From contig JAJPJQ010000052.1 of assembly GCA_021324155.1 (NCBI GenBank), positions 1 through 54,032 of the forward strand: a stretch of 54,032 nt of DNA. The letters are read 5' to 3'. Position numbers and translations under genes: made by a program. How positions within the stretch are numbered: the stretch's first letter is position 1; every line of letters begins with the position of its first letter. This document shows positions 17,032 through 25,243 of this stretch, in pieces. Below the pieces are notes generated by a model. It had not been told where the DNA came from. It worked only from the letters and a program-made list of their open reading frames with translations, and did not search any database. Source of the stretch: Pseudomonadota bacterium. GTDB lineage: Bacteria > Desulfobacterota > Binatia > UBA9968.

Positions 17032-18732
17032 ATGATCGACCATCGGATGAGAACTCTAATCTTCGGCTGCGTCCTTTTCACCGCGCTCGCTTTACCGGCG
17101 GCCGCTCAGACCCAAAAACCGGTGCCGCTGGTCATCCAGGGCGGCACTTTGATCGACGCGACCGGCCGTCCGCCGCTCGAAAATGCAGTCATCGTTGTCG
17201 AAGGAGAACGCATCAAAGCCGTAGGAAAGCGCGGCGAAGTCGCCGTGCCGCGCGGCGCGCGCATCGTCGATGTCGGCGGCAAAACAATTCTTCCCGGATT
17301 GATCGACGGCCACTGCCACCTGCTCGACTTCATGGGCGAGATCTATCTCCACCTCGGCATCACGACCTGTCCCGATATCACGCAAAACGACGACGAGTGG
17401 ACCTTGGCACAGCGCGCCGGTACCAATCTCGGAAAAATCCGCGGGCCGCGCATCTGGTCGACCGGCGCGCGTTTGATCGGGCCGGCGCCGGAGTGGGCGC
17501 TGCGCGGCGAGCGCGGCTACCTGATTAAAACGCCGGACGAGGCGGTCGCCGCCGTGCGCAAAAAGCAAGCGGCGGGCATCGAGATCATCAAGTTCAACGA
17601 ATACGTCGCTCCCGACACGGTCAGAGCGGGCGCCGCGGAGGCCAATCGCCTGGGTCTGCCTGTCACCTGCCACTGTCTCGACGCGTTTCTCGCCGCTGAA
17701 GCGGGCTTCGCCGGCGTCGAGCACCACTGGGGATTGGGCATGACTTCGGTCGGCGACGTGAAGAAGCGCTGGGAGATCCACGAGCGGCGCATGACCGGCA
17801 AGATCAACACCGCCGACCTCGCGTACTACTATGAGCCGGAAAACTTCGACAAAATCGTCAAAGCGGTGGTTGAGAAAAACGTGAGCTGGGCCCCGACCAT
17901 TGCCACCTGGTACCGGCCGCTGTCGCCAAGCGCCGCGCGCTTCAAGGATCGCGAGCTGTCGATTCTCGATCGCAAGGAAGCCCAGTACTTGCCGGGGGTG
18001 CTGCGCGAGCAGGCGCTCGGGCAATACGAGCGCTACGCCAAGTTTCCGCCCGAGCGGTTGAGCAACGCGCGCGAGGGCTACCGGAAGCTCGAGGATCTCA
18101 TCCGGCGCTTCGTTCAGGCGGGTGGCATCGTCCGCGCCGGCTCCGACCCGAACAACGGCCTGCCGGGTCTCGGCGTCCATCAAGAGCTGGTGATGTTCGT
18201 CGAAGCCGGCCTCACGCCGATGCAGGCGCTCCAGGCCGCGACGATCAACGTCGCCAAGACATTCCGCAAGGACAAAGACTTCGGCACCGTCGAGCCCGGC
18301 AAAGTCGCCGACTTGATCGCCGTCGACGGCGATCCATTGAAAGACATATGGGCGACACAAAACGTCAAACTAGTCGTGCTCGGCGGCAAGGTGGTCGATC
18401 ACGACTTCCATGCCGATCACAGGAATCCGATTCCCGCTCTCCGTCCGTGGCGCGCGACGCCGCAGGAAATCGAGATCGCGCCGCGCTCGGTGGTCCAGGG
18501 CTCGGGCGCTAAGGTGAAAATTACCGCCCGCCGCGGTTTCGATCGCTTTCACAAAGCGACCCTGGCCGGCAAGGAATTAGAGACCCGATTCGTGAGCCCC
18601 AGCGAGCTCGAAGCGACCGTTCCGCCGCAAATGACGAAGGCGGTAGGGACCTATCCGATCGTGGTGGTCGGCAAAGGCGACTTCGCCTCCAGGTCTCAAC
18701 CGGCCTATTTTATCGTGGCTTTCAAGCCATAA
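17032..18732 (+). CDS. exported amidohydrolase (imidazolonepropionase/prolidase-like) with C-terminal IPT/TIG-like domain
   Basis: A 566-residue protein with a signal peptide (about residues 6-27, ending AAAQT). It is the cyclic-amidohydrolase type rather than family 2: LVIQGGTLIDATGRPPLENAVIVVEGERIKAVG, then the first metal motif LPGLIDGHCHL. The later histidines are in TCHCLDAF and VEHHWG, the aspartate is in RAGSDPNNGLPG, and the closing signature is VEPGKVADLIAVDGDPLKDI. About residues 480-566 look like an immunoglobulin-like IPT/TIG domain (GFDRFHKATLAGKELETRFVSPSELEATVPPQM), an unusual addition to this enzyme. It probably hydrolyses cyclic amides or peptides in the periplasm. A binding-protein gene follows 9 bases later. 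Confidence 0.85.
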   Translation: MIDHRMRTLIFGCVLFTALALPAAAQTQKPVPLVIQGGTLIDATGRPPLENAVIVVEGERIKAVGKRGEVAVPRGARIVDVGGKTILPGLIDGHCHLLDFMGEIYLHLGITTCPDITQNDDEWTLAQRAGTNLGKIRGPRIWSTGARLIGPAPEWALRGERGYLIKTPDEAVAAVRKKQAAGIEIIKFNEYVAPDTVRAGAAEANRLGLPVTCHCLDAFLAAEAGFAGVEHHWGLGMTSVGDVKKRWEIHERRMTGKINTADLAYYYEPENFDKIVKAVVEKNVSWAPTIATWYRPLSPSAARFKDRELSILDRKEAQYLPGVLREQALGQYERYAKFPPERLSNAREGYRKLEDLIRRFVQAGGIVRAGSDPNNGLPGLGVHQELVMFVEAGLTPMQALQAATINVAKTFRKDKDFGTVEPGKVADLIAVDGDPLKDIWATQNVKLVVLGGKVVDHDFHADHRNPIPALRPWRATPQEIEIAPRSVVQGSGAKVKITARRGFDRFHKATLAGKELETRFVSPSELEATVPPQMTKAVGTYPIVVVGKGDFASRSQPAYFIVAFKP

Positions 18733-18741
18733 GGGCGCGCC

Positions 18742-19740
18742 GTGCGGCAACGGATTCTCATCGCGTTCGCGCTGCTCTCGTGGCTGTCCGGCACCGCCGC
18801 CGCGGAAACCGACAGCGTCCGCGTCCTATACTATCCGCCGTGGAACATCAGCAAGCTGCCGATGTATCTCGCGCGCGACGCGGGCATCTTCGAGCGCGCC
18901 GGCCTCAAAATCGCCTGGACCGATCCCGGCTCGAACGACAAGTCGGTCGCGGCGCTCAAAACCGGCGCGGCCGATATCGCGGTCGTGAGTTCGAATCAAG
19001 CCATTGTCAGCATGGCCACCGGCGGCGCGCCGATGACTTTTATCGGCAACACGGGCTACAACTATTCCGTCTTTCTCGCTGCGGCTTCGATCCGGAGCGC
19101 CGCCGAATTAAAGGGCAGGAAGATCGGTACGGGCGAGCCCGGCAGCACGCCCGATCAGTTGACGCGACTCGCCCTCAGAAGGCTCGGCGTCGATCCCGAA
19201 AAGGATGTGACCCTGGTCCCCTTCGACGAGGGCCGCAACTCGGATCGGGTCAAGAGTCTGCTTGCCGGCGACATAGCAGCGATGATCGTTACGGCCGAGG
19301 CGCTTTTCGATCTGGAAAAATCCGGACAGATCGGCCGCTTCAACAAGCTCACGGATAACCGGCAATTGAAAATCTACGCCGGCGGCGGCGCCGACTATGC
19401 CGTGGCGAACTCGTTTCTGAAAGCCCGCCGCGAAGAGGCGAAAAAATTCATGGCTGGGATCTGCGAAGGCATCGCGCGGGCGAGAAAAGACAAGGCAAAG
19501 GCGTTGGAGTTTGTCGCTAGGAGCGGGCGCGGCTTGGACCTCCCCAAGATCGAGTATCTCTATCAACTCTACATCACCGAAGTCATCCCGGCGCGGCCGC
19601 ATCTAAAGATCGAAGGCATCGAACTCGGTGTTCAGATGGCGGGATCGATGGCTCCTGCGGCGCGGGCGCTGAAGGCGCAAGAACTGGTTGACGCGGCTCT
19701 GGTTCCGGAGCTTGAGAGAGAAGGGCGCTGCAATTTCTAG
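18742..19740 (+). CDS. ABC transporter substrate-binding protein (NitT/TauT type)
   Basis: A 332-residue receptor with a GTG start nine bases after the amidohydrolase gene, so the two are probably one operon. The signal peptide is residues 1-21 (ending GTAAAE). The first lobe is VRVLYYPPWNISKLPMYLARDAGIFERAGLKIAWTDPGSNDKSVAALKTGAADIAVVSSNQA; the second begins LKGRKIGTGEPGSTPDQLTRLALRRLGVDPEKDVTL. It may capture the product or substrate of the upstream periplasmic amidohydrolase, an inference from position only. No permease gene follows. Confidence 0.84.
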   Translation: MRQRILIAFALLSWLSGTAAAETDSVRVLYYPPWNISKLPMYLARDAGIFERAGLKIAWTDPGSNDKSVAALKTGAADIAVVSSNQAIVSMATGGAPMTFIGNTGYNYSVFLAAASIRSAAELKGRKIGTGEPGSTPDQLTRLALRRLGVDPEKDVTLVPFDEGRNSDRVKSLLAGDIAAMIVTAEALFDLEKSGQIGRFNKLTDNRQLKIYAGGGADYAVANSFLKARREEAKKFMAGICEGIARARKDKAKALEFVARSGRGLDLPKIEYLYQLYITEVIPARPHLKIEGIELGVQMAGSMAPAARALKAQELVDAALVPELEREGRCNF

Positions 19741-19814
19741 CCGCAGCTTCGATGCACTGGGGCAACGCTTCTTCCCCATTCCACCGGGTTTCCTCCGCCG
19801 GTTGAAGTAAATCT

Positions 19815-21365
19815 CTATTTCTTGACGGCCGCCCGCGCAGCTTCAAGCGTCGCCTGGTCGCCGTGGATGCCGACGATCGTCGCGACATCGAGGTGGAGCT
19901 TGTCGAGGGCCGGGATAAATTCGTCGAGCCGCGGCCCCGGCCGCACCTTACCGTCGCGCGGGCTCACGTGGTCGGCCTCGATGAGCAGCTTTTCCTTGGG
20001 CAGATAGACGACGATGAGATCGTCCGCGTGGGGCAGCGGCAGGGGATGGACCTCGACGGAATGGGTTCCATCGCCGATGATCTTGGCGCCGCCGCCGAAC
20101 CCCTCGATCGTCACGACCGTTTTCTTCAACTCCAGACTGTCGGGGCGGCGCGTGTGCGGCGCGCGCGCGACCTTCTGGTAGAACGACTCCGCATTGAATG
20201 GGACGACGACGATCGCGCCTTCCGCCATGAACGCGCGGATACCGCCGGCATGATCGAGATGGTGGTGCGTCGGGATGATATACCGGATCGGTTTGTCTGG
20301 GAATTTCTCCTTGATCGATCTGATCACCGGCGCGGTGCGCTCTTCGTAAAGCGGCCCTTCCACGGCGACGAGATAGTCTTTCATCTCGACGACGATCGTG
20401 GCGTGCGAGCTGCCCTGGATTTTGTGCACGCCGGGCGCGAGCTCGCGCCACTGAATCACGGCCGGCCGGCCCATGTCCTCGTAACTCACGCCGCCGGCTA
20501 CACGGCGCAGAATCCATTGCGACGCGATGGGCTTCGCGTCGGTTTTTTGATTGTAGACGGAGGGAGGAATCTGGAAGACATCGTTGGTGAGGGGGACGTT
20601 CTGGCGGATCGACTTGACCTGTTCTTCCTGCAGCGCGCGGCCGTTGAGCTCATAACGCAGGCCGAACGGCAGCATGACGCCGTCGATTTTGCGCCAATCA
20701 GCGTACTTCAGCATGTAGCTGCTGTCGCCTTCGAGCGGATCGTCTTCGAGAATCTCGGTTTGCACCGGCAGCCACTTCTGCGCTTCGAGATAGACGCGAA
20801 ACTTGTCGCCACCGTGCGAGAAGGACACGACGTTGCAAGTCTTGTCGTCGCACGCGACGTCATTGATGCGTTTAAGATCATTGCTTTTCAAGGCCGTCAG
20901 GATCAGCTTCGGCGGATTGCTAATCTCGTCGCGCATGCGCGTCGCCAGCCGCCCGGGATGCAGGCGCGTCGGCTTGGCCGCCTGTCCCTCGACGCGGCGC
21001 CCCGACTCTTCCTGGAGCATGCCGACATCGCCGTTGATCGTCTCGACCCAGCGCGTCGGCGGATTGCCGGTCAGGCTGTGCGCCTCCCATTGCAGCCGCA
21101 GGCGCGGCTGCAGCAAGTGGCGCGTGAGTGTGTAGTGAAACGTGTTGATTTGCCGTGTCGGGCCGAGCGGCTGCTGCGTCGAGGACGAATCGAACTGTTT
21201 GCCCTCGCTTTCTACCACCTGGTTTTGCAGGGCCTGCAGGGCCTTGAGGCCGCCCATGGCCGCGGCCGATTGCCGGAGCAAGTCCGCCGCCGACTGCGCA
21301 TACGATCGCGCCGGCGAAAATACGAAAAATATCGTCAGGAGCGCAAAACGAATCCGTCGACCCAT
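19815..21365 (-). CDS. exported MBL-fold metallo-hydrolase
   Basis: The start at 21365 follows GGAGG and gives a signal peptide (GRRIRFALLTIFFVFSPARSYAQ); an upstream in-frame ATG is ignored. The 516-residue protein has an N-terminal domain of about 290 residues resembling LolA-type outer-membrane lipoprotein carriers (AADLLRQSAAAMGGLKALQALQ, later DWRKIDGVMLPFGLRYELNG). A metallo-beta-lactamase domain follows, with THHHLDHAGG (HxHxDH) for two metal ions, and DHVSPRDGKVRPGPRLDEF and GIHGDQATLEAA near the end. It probably hydrolyses an ester, lactone or thioester in the periplasm. It is the last gene of a five-gene operon, 17 bases after the binding protein. A 3' remnant of a relative lies at 16753. 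Confidence 0.82.
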   Translation of the reverse strand: MGRRIRFALLTIFFVFSPARSYAQSAADLLRQSAAAMGGLKALQALQNQVVESEGKQFDSSSTQQPLGPTRQINTFHYTLTRHLLQPRLRLQWEAHSLTGNPPTRWVETINGDVGMLQEESGRRVEGQAAKPTRLHPGRLATRMRDEISNPPKLILTALKSNDLKRINDVACDDKTCNVVSFSHGGDKFRVYLEAQKWLPVQTEILEDDPLEGDSSYMLKYADWRKIDGVMLPFGLRYELNGRALQEEQVKSIRQNVPLTNDVFQIPPSVYNQKTDAKPIASQWILRRVAGGVSYEDMGRPAVIQWRELAPGVHKIQGSSHATIVVEMKDYLVAVEGPLYEERTAPVIRSIKEKFPDKPIRYIIPTHHHLDHAGGIRAFMAEGAIVVVPFNAESFYQKVARAPHTRRPDSLELKKTVVTIEGFGGGAKIIGDGTHSVEVHPLPLPHADDLIVVYLPKEKLLIEADHVSPRDGKVRPGPRLDEFIPALDKLHLDVATIVGIHGDQATLEAARAAVKK

Positions 21366-21382
21366 ATGACCTCCGTTAGGGT

Positions 21383-22444
21383 TTACTTGTGCAGCAGACT
21401 GGTGAGCTGCACGAGCTCTTCGAAGCGCGCGCCCCATTTCTCCGCGTCCGGAACGACGGTCTTCCGGTTGCCGACTTCGTCGGGGCTGCCGGTCGCGAAC
21501 TCCTTATGAGCGGGCCAGCGATTTTGCCGGTAGGCGATGTCCTGGCCTTTCTTCGAGATCATGAAATCGACCAGCAGCGCGGCGGCGTGCGGATGCGGCG
21601 GATGCGATGACAGCACAAACATCGAGACGGCTTTCACCGGGACGAACGGCTCGGGAAAGACGTAATCGACAGGCGCGCCGGCTTTTTTGAGCGCGACCGC
21701 CTCGTGATGGTGCCCGTCGATCTGCAGCGGAAATTCACCCGCCGCGACAAGCTGCGCGACGAGGGTTCGTCCTTTGCGTATGTTGAGATGCTGCGCGCCC
21801 AGCGCGCGGGCGATCTCCTTGCCGCGCGCGTCGCCGTAATAGTCCATGACCGCGGCGAGCCAGTCGTCGGCGTCCTCGTCCATGCCGAGCTTGTCTTTCC
21901 ATTTCGGTTGCAGGAGATCGTCGATCGATTTCGGCGCCTGCGCTCGTGGCACTTGGTTTACGTTGAACATGTAGACGAGCAGGGATGCCCACAGACCGTT
22001 CAGGTAACCATCCTTATCCGCGAAGCCCGCGCGCAGCGCGCGGCGGTTCGGCGATTCGAAGCGCATGACCGCGCCGGCTTTTTTCAGCGTGTAAAGCGCA
22101 GAGCTGCGCACGTTCATGGTGTCGAAATTGTATTTTCCCGCGCGCGTCTCTGTGAGGATGCGGTTTAGCAGCGTCTGCGGCCCGCCGGTCAGGATGTCAA
22201 CCTTGAGGAAGGGGTATTCCGCCTCGAACGCGGTCGTGAACTGGCGCAGGTTCTCGCGGTTTATCGGCGCGTACCACACGACGCTGCGCTCGTTCTTCGC
22301 CCCGCGCACGAGCGCGGCCTGGCGCTCGGCCAGCGGCAGCTTATTGATTTGCGCAAGCGTCTCTTCCGACGTTGCAGCCGGAAGAATGCGCGCGAATAAA
22401 ACTGCGAGCGCGAAGAGCATTAATAAGATCGCGCGGCGCTGCAT
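21383..22444 (-). CDS. extracellular solute-binding protein, family 1 (iron(III)/small-molecule type)
   Basis: A 353-residue periplasmic binding protein of a different class from the other receptors here. The signal peptide is residues 1-26 (ending ILPAAT). The mature part has RQAALVRGAKNERSVVWYAPINRENLRQFTTAFEAEYPFLKVDILTGGPQTLLNRILTETRAGKYNFDTM, which is the AfuA/FbpA/PotD-like first lobe, and VFPEPFVPVKAVSMFVLSSHPPHPHAAALLVDFMISKKGQDI near the end, also typical. The QIDGHHHEA stretch may line the ligand pocket. It lies in a tight operon with a flavin reductase-like gene (12 bases apart). Transport subunits are absent. Confidence 0.84.
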   Translation of the reverse strand: MQRRAILLMLFALAVLFARILPAATSEETLAQINKLPLAERQAALVRGAKNERSVVWYAPINRENLRQFTTAFEAEYPFLKVDILTGGPQTLLNRILTETRAGKYNFDTMNVRSSALYTLKKAGAVMRFESPNRRALRAGFADKDGYLNGLWASLLVYMFNVNQVPRAQAPKSIDDLLQPKWKDKLGMDEDADDWLAAVMDYYGDARGKEIARALGAQHLNIRKGRTLVAQLVAAGEFPLQIDGHHHEAVALKKAGAPVDYVFPEPFVPVKAVSMFVLSSHPPHPHAAALLVDFMISKKGQDIAYRQNRWPAHKEFATGSPDEVGNRKTVVPDAEKWGARFEELVQLTSLLHK

Positions 22445-22459
22445 CAAGTTTGCCTCGCT

Positions 22460-22957
22460 TTAAATCGGCTCCATGCGAAAGTTCTTGCCGGCAAGCCGCG
22501 AGATCGCCTTTAGTTGATCGTCCTGGTGCGCAGCGACCACGCGCCCGACAAAGAGATGGAGTCCCGGCAACTCAAGCTCTTTCTCCAGCTTGCACTCGAC
22601 GTTCGCGTGGCAGCCGGCGACCAGCGGCGCCTTGACCTGTTTGGCCGGCAGCGTTTCGAGCCCGAGCGCGACGAATTTATCTTCGACGTCGCGTCCGCTG
22701 AGCGAGCGGCTCTTGTCGACGGCGAAGAGCTGCTTTTCCGAGCAGACGTTGACGACGAACTCGCCGCTTTTCTGGATGATGCCGCGGCTGAAGTTGTCGG
22801 CCTGGATCCCGATCGCGATGAGTGGCGGCTCGTCGGTAAGGCCGAGCGCGCGAAACGCGAACTGCACGTTGCGCTTACCCTCAAACGCGGTCGAGATGAG
22901 ATAGAGGCCGGTCGGTGTGACGCGATAGGCCTGCGCCAGTGCGATTTCTTTAACCAT
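22460..22957 (-). CDS. flavin reductase-like (FMN-binding split-barrel) protein
   Basis: A 165-residue cytoplasmic protein of the flavin-reductase-like domain family: YRVTPTGLYLISTAFEGKRNVQFAFRALGLTDEPPLIAIGI, GIIQKSGEFVVNVCSEKQLFAVDK and a helical end. Such proteins use NAD(P)H to reduce FMN or FAD for a partner monooxygenase, or act on their own as oxidoreductases. No monooxygenase partner is encoded nearby. The usual nucleotide-binding N-x-x-T-x-S segment is degenerate (KRNVQFAF), so flavin or NADH binding may differ. It lies 9 bases after the lyase gene in the operon. Confidence 0.78.
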   Translation of the reverse strand: MVKEIALAQAYRVTPTGLYLISTAFEGKRNVQFAFRALGLTDEPPLIAIGIQADNFSRGIIQKSGEFVVNVCSEKQLFAVDKSRSLSGRDVEDKFVALGLETLPAKQVKAPLVAGCHANVECKLEKELELPGLHLFVGRVVAAHQDDQLKAISRLAGKNFRMEPI

Positions 22958-22966
22958 CGAATTCTC

Positions 22967-23797
22967 CTAACGCGATTTGTCGGAGCCGAGCCGCTTGTAC
23001 CATTTCTCCGCTGCGGCGAATTCCCTCTGCCGCGCGAAATATTGGCGCTCGGTGCCGGTCTCTTTCAATTCCAACAGTAGCTCGCGCATGGAAGCCGCGG
23101 CGGCGAGCGGCAGGCTCGAGGGCATGAGCGCGATCTTGACGCCGAGACGAAAAAATTCAAACGCGCTCACTTTATCGCGTGGCCACAGCGTGACCAGGGG
23201 CACCGCCGCGACCGCGGCAAATTCCGTCACATCCTCGAGCTGAACGCCGACGGCGTCGGCATCGGCTTCGACGTAGGCGCTCAGTCGTTCGCGCACCCGC
23301 GCGAGCGATTCCAGCGGCCGCGAATCGCAGCGGGCGATCAAAACGAGCGTATCGTCGCGGCGCGTAGCCACCGCAGCCTTGATCCGCTCGACGACCAATT
23401 CCTTCGGCGCGATCGCGAGCTCGCGCACATCCGCGCCGTATTCGTTCTTCAAGCAGTCCTCGAACCGCAGCGCCGAGGCGCCGGCCTCTTCATAGAGCGC
23501 GACCGTGCGCGCCAGCGCGGCCGTCTCGACGCAGATCGGGCCGGCGTCGACGATCAGCGGAATGTCCGCCGCCGCGGAAATCTCCGCGACCCGCGCGGCG
23601 ATCTGCGCTGCATCCAAAAGATTGCGGTCCGGCAGGCAGAAATTTTTATGGATCGCGTTGCCCGAGAGATGTGCCACGGCGTAGCCGCAGTCCTGGGCAA
23701 GGCGCGCCATGAACGCGTCCGTTACTCCCGGCGCGATCTGGCCCTTTGGACCGGCCAGCATCTCACGCAGACGCGCGCGCTTTTGTCCCGCGTTCAC
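22967..23797 (-). CDS. isocitrate lyase/PEP mutase family protein (oxaloacetate decarboxylase or carboxyvinyl lyase type)
   Basis: The GTG at 23797 is chosen as start: it gives MNAGQKRARLREMLAGPKGQIAPGVTDAFMARLAQDCGY, the standard beginning of this family, and lies two bases after the stop of the VOC gene. The 276-residue TIM barrel has IPLIVDAGPICVETAALARTVALYEEAGASALRFEDCLKNEYG, where the family usually has DADTGYG and EDQ; here the metal region reads VDAGPI and RFEDC. LIARCDSR fits the TDAR position. The KKCGH loop of true isocitrate lyases is missing. It probably cleaves or decarboxylates a 2-oxo acid such as oxaloacetate, but altered residues make the substrate uncertain. Confidence 0.8.
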   Translation of the reverse strand: MNAGQKRARLREMLAGPKGQIAPGVTDAFMARLAQDCGYAVAHLSGNAIHKNFCLPDRNLLDAAQIAARVAEISAAADIPLIVDAGPICVETAALARTVALYEEAGASALRFEDCLKNEYGADVRELAIAPKELVVERIKAAVATRRDDTLVLIARCDSRPLESLARVRERLSAYVEADADAVGVQLEDVTEFAAVAAVPLVTLWPRDKVSAFEFFRLGVKIALMPSSLPLAAAASMRELLLELKETGTERQYFARQREFAAAEKWYKRLGSDKSR

Positions 23798-23799
23798 GT

Positions 23800-24618
23800 C
23801 TATTCCATGCCGTCGGTGATGAACTGGATCACGTAGCCCGCCGGGTCGTCCATGTAGGTGCCGCTCTCGGTGCCGGTGCGCTCTTTCGCCGCGCCGCGAT
23901 CGCCGTTCTCGATCCCGAGCCCTTCCCAGTGGGCGAGCGCGGCCTTCCAATTCGCGCCGCGAACATAGAAGGCGATGTGCGGCCCCGGCACCTTTCGGCT
24001 CATGATGAGGCCTTTCGGCGAGAAGGGCGCCTCCGTGAGGATCAGCGTCTGGCCGCTCGCCATTTTAAGCGTGGCCCGGTTTTTCGCGCGGCTCTGCGTC
24101 TCGAAGCCGAGGACCTTCTCGTAAAATGAAATGGAGTCGTCGACCGACGGCGACTCGAGCTCGATATAGCCGACTCCGGTCATGCGTCCAGTCGCGCCGT
24201 TCGAGCGCGCGCCCTCTTTCGGCGTGTAGACCGCGTAATGGTTGCCGGCGGGATCGTGAAAAAAGATCGTGCTTGTCGCGAAAGAATGCGCGTTCGCGAC
24301 GCGCTCGTAGCGCGTGCCGATTTCGTCGAGATCCTGCGCCAACGCTTCGAGCCCTTCGTCGCTCGTCGTGAAGGAATAGGTCGGCAGCCCGCGCGCGCCG
24401 GCCGGTTCGGGACGGTGATCGCTCTGGAGATAGACGCCCATGCGCTTGCCGCCGATTTCGATGAATGTGTGCGGGACGGCGCCGCGCTTGCGCTGCCGGA
24501 CATTCAAGCCGTTTCGCTTTGTAACGAGCCCGTCGAAGACGCGCACGTAGAACTCTTCGGCGACGACAAGATCATCGACCGGCACGACGAAATGATCCAG
24601 CGATTCCGCGATCGGCAT
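23800..24618 (-). CDS. two-domain VOC (glyoxalase/extradiol dioxygenase-fold) protein
   Basis: The start at 24618 (MPIAESLDHFVVPVDDL) is preferred because the first beta-alpha-beta module begins there; the longer open frame upstream runs into the divergent promoter region. The 272-residue protein has two vicinal oxygen chelate modules. Module one is about 5-135 (LDHFVVPVDDLVVAEEFYVRVF through HDPAGNHYAVYTP). Module two is about 145-272 (GVGYIELESPSVDDSISFYEKVLGFE through DDPAGYVIQFITDG). H and E positions suited to a metal site are present. It could be a dioxygenase or glyoxalase and is the first gene of the operon running to 19815. Confidence 0.82.
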   Translation of the reverse strand: MPIAESLDHFVVPVDDLVVAEEFYVRVFDGLVTKRNGLNVRQRKRGAVPHTFIEIGGKRMGVYLQSDHRPEPAGARGLPTYSFTTSDEGLEALAQDLDEIGTRYERVANAHSFATSTIFFHDPAGNHYAVYTPKEGARSNGATGRMTGVGYIELESPSVDDSISFYEKVLGFETQSRAKNRATLKMASGQTLILTEAPFSPKGLIMSRKVPGPHIAFYVRGANWKAALAHWEGLGIENGDRGAAKERTGTESGTYMDDPAGYVIQFITDGME

Positions 24619-24721
24619 GACCGGGAATCTATCGCCGCGGCACACGGCCTGCAAGGGGGGAAAGCCACTTGTCGGTGCAACACATTGATGCGAACATGCC
24701 TTGATCGGACAGGAGAGCACG

Positions 24722-25111
24722 ATGGCGGTTCATCTCGATCATTTAATGGTTCCGGCGCGCGATAAGCTCGCTTCTGCGAAACTTTTGGCCGAGCTGCTCG
24801 GAGTTCCCTGGTCGGAGACGGGCGTCGGCCCGTTCGCCCCGGTTTATCTAAACAACGGCCTGACGCTCGATTTCGACGAATGGGAGGAGCCGTTTCCGTT
24901 GATTCATTTTTGTTTTCGCGTGAGCGAGGAAGAATTCGACGCGATTCTCGGCCGCATCAAAGCCGCGGGGATTGCCTATCGCAGCAGCGTTCACGGCCCC
25001 GTCGATTTCCAAATCGACGCGCAGCACGGCGGCAAAATTGTCTACTGGAACGAGCCCGACGGGCACCAATGGGAAATGCTGACCGAAAGCTACGCGCGCC
25101 GACCGGCGTGA
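24722..25111 (+). CDS. VOC family protein, single domain
   Basis: A 129-residue protein; the start at 24722 follows AGGAG. It has one VOC module: VHLDHLMVPARDKLASAKLLAELLGV at the start, HFCFRVSEEEFDAILGRIKAAGIAYRS in the middle, and GGKIVYWNEPDGHQWEMLTESY at the end, with H4 and the terminal E as possible metal ligands. It is divergent from the two-domain VOC gene, 103 bases away, so the two may share control. Many such proteins are glyoxalase or fosfomycin-resistance relatives, but the function cannot be assigned here. Confidence 0.8.
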   Translation: MAVHLDHLMVPARDKLASAKLLAELLGVPWSETGVGPFAPVYLNNGLTLDFDEWEEPFPLIHFCFRVSEEEFDAILGRIKAAGIAYRSSVHGPVDFQIDAQHGGKIVYWNEPDGHQWEMLTESYARRPA

Positions 25112-25243
25112 ATCGGAATTACCTGGCGTCGGAAGCGCCGGTACGGCGAGACCGAGTGAGCCGAGGAGCGGCATACCGACACAACGGACCTGCCGCCGGC
25201 GGCGAAAACTCGAACGCGCCCAGGCGCGGCTGAAGTCGGCCGG

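Noticed and set aside
17092-18360. 422-codon minus-strand frame
   Set aside because: It lies wholly antisense to the amidohydrolase gene and shows no family pattern.
19863-21509. 548-codon plus-strand frame
   Set aside because: It is the antisense shadow of the MBL-fold gene, caused by high GC.
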